NCBI GenBank assembly: GCA_022496185.1
Contig: WTXG01000003.1
Span: forward strand, 868,001-932,000
Direction of reading: 5' to 3'
DNA length: 64,000 nt
Origin: Multifurca ochricompacta
Taxonomy: Eukaryota > Basidiomycota > Agaricomycetes > Russulales > Russulaceae
Shown: positions 58,381 to 64,000 of the stretch, piece after piece
How positions within the stretch are numbered: the stretch's first letter is position 1
Layout: every line of letters starts with the position of its first letter
Position numbers and translations under genes: made by a program
Notes under the pieces: generated by a model
The model's database searches: none
What the model was told of the DNA's origin: nothing
The model's input: only the letters and a program-made list of their open reading frames with translations

Positions 58381-60156
58381 CTAAAGTTCACCCTCAGCTC
58401 CTCCGATCCACCGCCCCTGGACATAAACCCTCCTTATATTACGATCATCCCCTGTGAAGAAGAACCGCTCCAGCCACGCTTCCAGCACCTTGCCCCCGGC
58501 AACTCCCACTTGGAGTTCTTGGTCAAGATCAGCACTCCATAGCCCTGGGTTACCTGTATCGCTACGAACGCTGACTAGCAAGGCGTCAAATCCTTTCCTG
58601 GGGAGAACGATCCTATGTGGTCTTCCAGACCACAGACTTGTGCGCCTCCAACTGTCGCGAGATGCAGCAGTGCTGACAGGGGAAGCTGTTTGTCTGCATA
58701 TGTAGAAGTAGCTGAGGCGCATTGGAGGATTGCATAGCCAAAATTTTTGAAGCAATGGAGGCATGCTGGAGAGCAGTGAGAATAGAAGGAGAGAAACCGC
58801 CCGAGACATCTGTGCCGAGGCCGACCTATGGCAGTGTCCAACAATCCTTAGGGTCTAAAAGTTGACAGAACAAATACCAATTACCTTGATTCCACGGTCG
58901 ATGAACTTGCCGACCGGGCATATCCCACTGCGCAAGTTGAAATTACTCGTCGGGCAATGGCTTACTCCGGCGTTTCTCTCCTTCACCAATGCAATTTCAT
59001 CCTCTTCTAGGTGAACCGCATGCGCGAGTATTGTGCGAGGGCCGAGTAGCCCATGCCTGTCATACACATCGGCGTAGGAAGTAGCCTCGGGGAAAAACTT
59101 GAGTGTTGTGTGAATTTCGTTTCGGTTCTCAGATATGTGCGTCTGGATTCGCAGCGAAGGGTCGGCGCGTGCCATGTCCCCAAGTGCAGACAGAAGAGGA
59201 CCCGAGCAAGAGATCGCAAACCGGGGTGTCAGAACGGGCTCCACAAGCCGCGGCGGAGGAAGGGCGCGAATATGAGAGATGAGAGCATGTGTTGCATTGA
59301 TAGAACCGGAAACAGTTGCTTCCACGTAGTCGTCTTGTGAGTTGCGGTTCATGTTACATTTCTAGGGATCCACGGAAAGTAGTTAGTATGGCCATAAGGC
59401 GAAGGCCACCACAGGTACCACGCACCCCTACGAAGGCACGCTGGCCTGACCGCGACGGAGATGAGATTAGAGGTGAGAGAAAAAAGTCTTAACTAACCCC
59501 ATTTGCTGATGACATCTGCGAGTATCTTGGTAGCCTCGAGATGTAAAGTCCCATAGTAGCAACAAGTAGTTGTCTGACATTAGAATAAATAAGTTGAAAT
59601 CAAGTAAGAGAAGGCCATTGAGGTACCCCAGAATCAATGATTCGCTTGACGATTAAGTCATATGCACGTCGGGCGAAATCTACGTCAACAAATCGAGCCT
59701 CCATGGGGAATGTTTTCTCTTTTAACCAATCAAGGAGTTCATACTGCTGACCACTGATCTCGTGTGAACCATGTACGAAACCATGAGAGACAGTACACTA
59801 ACCTGCCGGTGTTTGGAGCCTGAGGTGCATGCTGCATACATATTGGGAGCCATAAATAGTAAACCAGGCGCACGCTGGTGTACATATTAAGAGAAAAGCA
59901 TACTTACCGTGTGGGTATCCACAAAACCTGGAAGTATAAATTCTCCATGCTTGAGGCGAATGAATGACACATTGAGCGATCCACGGTGGGCAAGGACATC
60001 CTGGAGAGCCGACTCGTGGACATGCTCCTCGATCCAATCTATATTCCCAGATGCCCCGACGGCGAGTAGACACTTTGGCAAAGCCTGGAAAGACGAAACC
60101 GATTTCGGATTGATCAGAGGACCATAGAATATGATTTCCGGTTGAGAAAGTGCCAT
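58381..60156 (-). CDS. Guanine deaminase
   Basis: Zinc amidohydrolase that converts guanine to xanthine in purine salvage (yeast Gud1 type). ATG 60154-60156 (MALSQPEIIFYGPLINPKSV). The chain has GEFILPGFVDTHTHAPQ (the HxH metal motif, split by an intron), QYELLDWLKEKTFPMEARFV, DSGTTTCCYYGTLHLEATKI, RAFVGKCNMNRNSQDDY, LVEPVLTPRFAISCS, IQTHISENRNEI (metal His), AHAVHLEEDEIALV, SHCPTSNFNLRSGICPVGKF and LGTDVSGGFSPSILTALQHA (catalytic Asp). Two sites (about 58744-58748 and 58588-58590) need one extra base to continue into GYAILQCASATSTYADKQLP and GKDFDALLVSVRS. The last part reads LERFFFTGDDRNIRRVYVQG and ends at 58381. About 470 residues after repair in reading, normal for the family. Confidence 0.92.
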
Positions 60157-60393
60157 ATGAGTGTTAGATGGAGTGGACGAGTGGGCGACAACGACAAGCT
60201 ACACCTCGTTGGGCGCCACCCACGATCACACACGATAACGACACATGTAATGAATGAGATGAGGCCAAGCCAAGGTTACAGTCAGTACACATCACATCGT
60301 GCAAGGGTGCAAGATAGAGAAAGTTAGACTCGACCGACTCTCTGATAAGGATTCAAACTCTCTTTTCTTATTTTCATCTCATCTCAAATCATC
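60157..60393. promoter_or_regulatory. Divergent upstream region, guanine deaminase and hypothetical gene
   Basis: 237 bp between opposite start codons. The half next to 60394 ends in a pyrimidine tract (ctcttttcttattttcatctc). Nothing else stands out. Confidence 0.5.
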
Positions 60394-61139
60394 ATGCCTT
60401 CTCTTCGCCGCGCCATCTCTACTCCCTCCGTTAGGATATCGCCTTACCCCTCCCCTCCTGGCTCACATTCCTACCGCCCTCATCCATATGGCTACCGCAG
60501 ATCCTCAGGCCCTGACGTGTCTACCCGCAAGGTCCTAGCAGACATTGACTGGTGGCGTGTTGCCGATGGTCAACGCGAGCAAGGCAACGAGGAGGAAGAT
60601 GAGGAGAGGGATGTTGGCGAGGATGATGTCCTGGCTTCTCTCAGTTTTGGCATTCCACAACCTCCTGTCACTGCTGATCACAGCGAGGGCGTTAGCGTCG
60701 AGTTTGCGCATTCCTCGACCCCAGTTGAACCAGAGAGTTCACTGAGCGGCCAAATCCTTCAAAACTTGCCACAGGTAGCTTTAACTGCTGCTCATTCACC
60801 CCAGCCGAGATGCGTACTGACCCTCCTATCTATGTCTATGTTTCATAGTCTCATTTGTCCCACACTCCTACTCGACGTACGACGTCAGAGTCATCTGCTT
60901 TGTCACTCGAGTCTACCCCAGAGGTACCAGAGGTGCTAAGCACTCCCCTTGAGCGCCTATCCTTCGCAGACATGGGCTTCGCAGACCCTGGACCAGAAAT
61001 TCCGCTCTTTCGCATGCGTCTGGCGTCTCATAGCGCTGCTCCACTCGCCTCAAAACATGTCTTCCCCGGAAAACTTAGTTTGTATAAGGAAGGGGTCCTG
61101 GCTGATCCCTTGATTCATCATGATGACCTCTTTGCTTGA
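60394..61139 (+). CDS. Uncharacterised disordered protein
   Basis: Function unknown. ATG 60394 (MPSLRRAISTPSVRISPYPS). Two exons joined by an intron of about 75 bases (60776-60851). The N-terminal 45 residues are Ser/Pro/Tyr/Arg-rich. They are followed by the most protein-like block, RKVLADIDWWRVADGQREQG, then an acidic EEEDEERDVGEDD run and LASLSFGIPQPPVT. Exon 2 gives TPTRRTTSESSALSLESTPE, PLERLSFADMGFADPGPEIP and ends LADPLIHHDDLFA. The motif ADIDWWRVADGQ and the LERLSFADMGF stretch look like short linear motifs in an otherwise disordered chain. I recall similar short proteins from other Agaricomycetes but cannot attach a role. Divergent from guanine deaminase with 237 bp between the starts. 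Confidence 0.7.
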
Positions 61140-61985
61140 GCATCACATAACTTCCGAGATACCTGCTTTCAATCCCCTTCGTTTCTATTTTTTGGCGCAT
61201 CTTTAATTCCTCCCTCCAACATATACACCAAAAGAGTACGACAGACTGGTGCGTCACGACAATCCCGGTCTTTCAATAATGCGACAAAGGTCGTTCCTAT
61301 CTCGTCATCCTTTCTTTTCATTCATCTAGTCGATTATTTAACACTTTTTGCTCGCATCTCCGGAATTTTGCTTGGTGTCATGCTTGCTTTTTATGACTTA
61401 GACTTCCTTCGACGAATGATTGTTTCATCCCATATCCGTCTCCCTCCCACGAATCATGTACAATATTACACCCCTTCTGTCTTACATCTCGTTCACGACA
61501 GTTGTTCCACTCTTGAATCTGCACATCTCTGACTTTTGGTATCCACGCTGCATCTGTGTGGGCGTATTAGTACACTCTTTTACCCGTAACCGAAACTGTG
61601 TTCATCGCATTTTTGTTTCGACCACCTGGCACGGGTAACATCATGCTATTATGCAAACTTGTACAACCCCGAACAAGGTATTCTAGCCGTCCCCGCTTTT
61701 CAGAGTGATGATATCCCTGTACTGTACTTAGTTCCAGAATACGATGTGTCTTTTCTTCGAGAGCAAGATTAAACTTGCGCTGGCTCGTATCCGAAGAGAT
61801 CAAGGCAGAAGTGGAAATTCACCAGCTACAACCGTCTCCTTCCAAGGAAGGCCAACGAGATCTCAGGAAGAAGGCATAGGTGCTTTCATATCAAAAAGAA
61901 ATCCCAGCTCATCAGCGATGATACCCAAGACCGAAGGACAATCCACCAGAGAGTGGATGGAATCGTGTTCAAGTTCAAGCTTTCC
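61140..61985. other. 846-bp spacer without a gene
   Basis: Between the stop codons of the gene at 60394 and the capping enzyme, which converge here. The sequence is T/C-rich with no reading that shows family features. It may be two 3' UTRs. Confidence 0.55.
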
Positions 61986-63837
61986 TCAACGGGACATTCC
62001 CGCTAGGACTGTCGGCCCTGATACCTTGCTCCAGGGTGACGATGACAGGGGTCCATAACGTAGCTGTAAAGGAGGTGGGTCCTCCTCGTGTAGGTGTCGA
62101 GACTGGTCATTATATGCAGGGGAAAATGGCGGAGGTGGCGGCGCATTGCTCCTATGGGCTGGGGGCTGCTGCTGCATGGGCTGACCATGTCGCGTTTTCC
62201 ACGCATTTTTTATCGCAGTTGAACGAGCGAGGAGCTAATGGGATGACAGTGATTAAGGTGCCACATTGATGAGTTCGCGAGAGGAGCACCCACAGTATCT
62301 TTCTCAACGCCATCGGCAATGCTTTGGACAATATTTTCCACTACTGAGCGGTGATTCCCTTGCGGTTTGTCATCACGAAAGCGCATCATGCGCCAATGTT
62401 CACCAACAGCGTCCCACCGTACTTCAACAATGCGTTCGTCGACTTGTTCGCCGCTAGCTTTCAGACTGGGGGGAGATGTGCTTTAAATCCGTGTCCTGAA
62501 CCAAATATTTGCTCATGGCCTGCAACATACCTTTCCCATTCATCGTCATCCATGTGCATTGTATCCCAGGGCTCATAATTGACTCTTGCCCCCTCACCCC
62601 CACACCAGATGTGAAGTGCGAAGACAGGTTTCTTGTGCAAGTCCGGCTGGGCCGGTGACCCAGAGAGAGGTGGGAAGCGCAAAATGAGCTTCAAGTCGAT
62701 CGAATTCTCAGACGGGGGCTTCCATTTGAGTCTATTAAAGAGGAAGATCAAGTTCGAGTGGGAGGGGGCATTCGACACGAGGGAAAATGCGAACATGTTG
62801 CGATCCGTGCCAGAAACGTAGGGTGTTGATACCGAAGTGTAGATCAGCCCGTCATTGCCGTGCTGGAGATTGGGAATGTCGAGAAAGACCTTGTCGATTG
62901 AATACGAGAAGTTGACTTCCTTGACCTGGATGCTAGGAGGGATTTAGCACAGAGCACAAAAAATGGCAACCCAAAAAATCAAACTCGCTCAAAAGGTCGA
63001 TTCTCTGCCATGCGCGGATGGTCTCGGAGCATTCTCGTGTATGGTTTGAAGAATACTTCCTTCAATTTCTGGAGACGGCCTATATCAAAAACTATTCGGC
63101 CCGAAGAACAAAACAGTCCGCCTACCCAATATCTTTTGTCCAGTGTTTTGGACATAACGTTCTGGTTGTCTGCAACGAGGCAATCAAAGCAAAGAAGACG
63201 TAAGGTTTCCTGCCAAGAAACAAACCCTTCATTCAAATGCCTGAAGGAGGATCTCAAACACAACATACACGCTTTGTACGAGGATCGACGTCGATAACCA
63301 GCTCCGCATCGATCACAGTACTACGAAGAGGTCGCTCTGGGTGTTCATAATGGGGAAAGAACAGGCCAGAGATCTCTCTGTAAGCATTATGCCTGTCGAC
63401 CTACATAAAGGATGAGAGACAGAAGAGGAAGAGGGGGATATCATGGGCATACTATGCATACTATTTGCTCGCTCGTTTCCAGGTTAGTAAGGATGACAAG
63501 GAGTACTCTGACACCGTCCGACTTTTCGCAGACCCAGTAGCTAGGTAAATGATTAGACAACAGAGAAGGATTAATTTAAAAAAGTAGGATTCACTTCTCA
63601 TGCTCGAGCCTCTCAAGGTCTCTAGTGCTGAAGCTGACGGGTTGACTTCCTGGGAAACTAGCGCGACAGATGAGTTGAGTGAAGGGTGAAAAGGACGGAG
63701 GGGGGTGGGGTGTGAATTACCGGTCGTGATTAAGACCGCACAAAGATGCGACATGGGTTCGGAGCCAGATATCCTGTTCCGAATGTTTTGAGATGAGGTT
63801 TCCGGGGAGGTCAGGGATACGGGACATGCAGACAAGA
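61986..63837 (-). CDS. CEG1: mRNA-capping enzyme guanylyltransferase subunit
   Basis: Nuclear GTP:RNA guanylyltransferase that transfers GMP to the 5' end of nascent mRNA. ATG 63835-63837 (MSRIPDLPGNLISKHSEQDI). Splicing gives GSQPVSFSTRDLERLE, then YWVCEKSDGVRVLLVILTNL with the nucleophile Lys in motif I KSDG at 63513-63524. Next are VDRHNAYREISGLFFPHY, VIDAELVIDVDPRTK (motif III), LLCFDCLVADNQNVMSK, HGNDGLIYTSVSTPYVSGTD (motif IV), LKWKPPSENSIDLKLILRFP (motif V) and EIVEVHWD-like text with WRMMRFRDDKPQGNHRSVVE (motif VI). The C-terminal tail is Gln/Pro-rich (QQQPPAHRSN, PPPPPFSPAY) and ends VLAGMSR at 61986. One exon junction near 63135 is off by a base (a CCC run), possibly another missing base. 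Length is about 450 residues, as expected. Confidence 0.95.
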
Positions 63838-64000
63838 CGAGACGAGAGACATGTACATGTTCATGGGGGCGCACGCATTCACTCACTCACACTCACACTC
63901 TCGCTCGCGCGCACGTGGCGGTGCACCCACTACTGGCTGCAGAATACGCGTACACAGTTATTATTTCGCCGGTTTCATGAAATGAAAAGGAAGAAAAAGG

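Overview
This window is nuclear DNA of a filamentous fungus, most probably a mushroom-type basidiomycete (Agaricomycetes). The genes are rich in introns of about 45-70 bases with gt...ag ends. They encode eukaryotic proteins throughout, including a fungal-type 1,3-beta-glucan synthase, a CEG1-type capping enzyme and Atg15. Several uncharacterised proteins look basidiomycete-like. I see no bacterial-style operon, CRISPR array, insertion sequence or tRNA gene.

Layout. 0-7 kb: DPP III (+, 5' end cut by the window), PTC7-type phosphatase (-) and an LRR protein with a long disordered tail (-). 7-17 kb: 1,3-beta-glucan synthase and an FHIP endosome adaptor (both +). 17-24 kb: a DNAJC9-like J-protein, an uncharacterised polytopic membrane protein and a SET methyltransferase (all -), then an SDR dehydrogenase (+). 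24-36 kb: a disordered protein (-), a YheT-type hydrolase (+), a GIR2/RWDD1 protein (-) head to head with mitochondrial ribosomal protein bS21m (+), and an uncharacterised gene (+). 36-45 kb: a transcription-type cyclin and eIF2B-alpha (both -), a hypothetical gene and methionine aminopeptidase 1 (both +). 47-64 kb: glycerol-3-phosphate acyltransferase (-), an INP54-like phosphatase and GMF (both +), GPI14 and SAR1 (both -), ATG15 (+), guanine deaminase (-), a hypothetical gene (+) and the capping-enzyme guanylyltransferase (-).

Most genes are core housekeeping genes. They share broad themes (wall and membrane synthesis, secretory traffic and autophagy, translation and transcription) but do not form a pathway cluster. 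Most are arranged as head-to-head or tail-to-tail pairs with 75-600 bp between them. Four stretches of 1.5-2.2 kb (29.4-30.9, 32.6-34.5, 37.8-40.0 and 45.4-47.3 kb) hold no gene I can defend.

Two patterns cut across the window. First, at least 16 places in seven genes need one extra base to keep a conserved reading frame. All are losses and most lie at short homopolymers, so I read them as assembly errors rather than pseudogenes. Second, short tandem repeats, mostly of period six, lie just upstream of many start codons. I found no convincing undescribed multi-gene system. The best leads are these promoter repeats and a few conserved-looking uncharacterised proteins.
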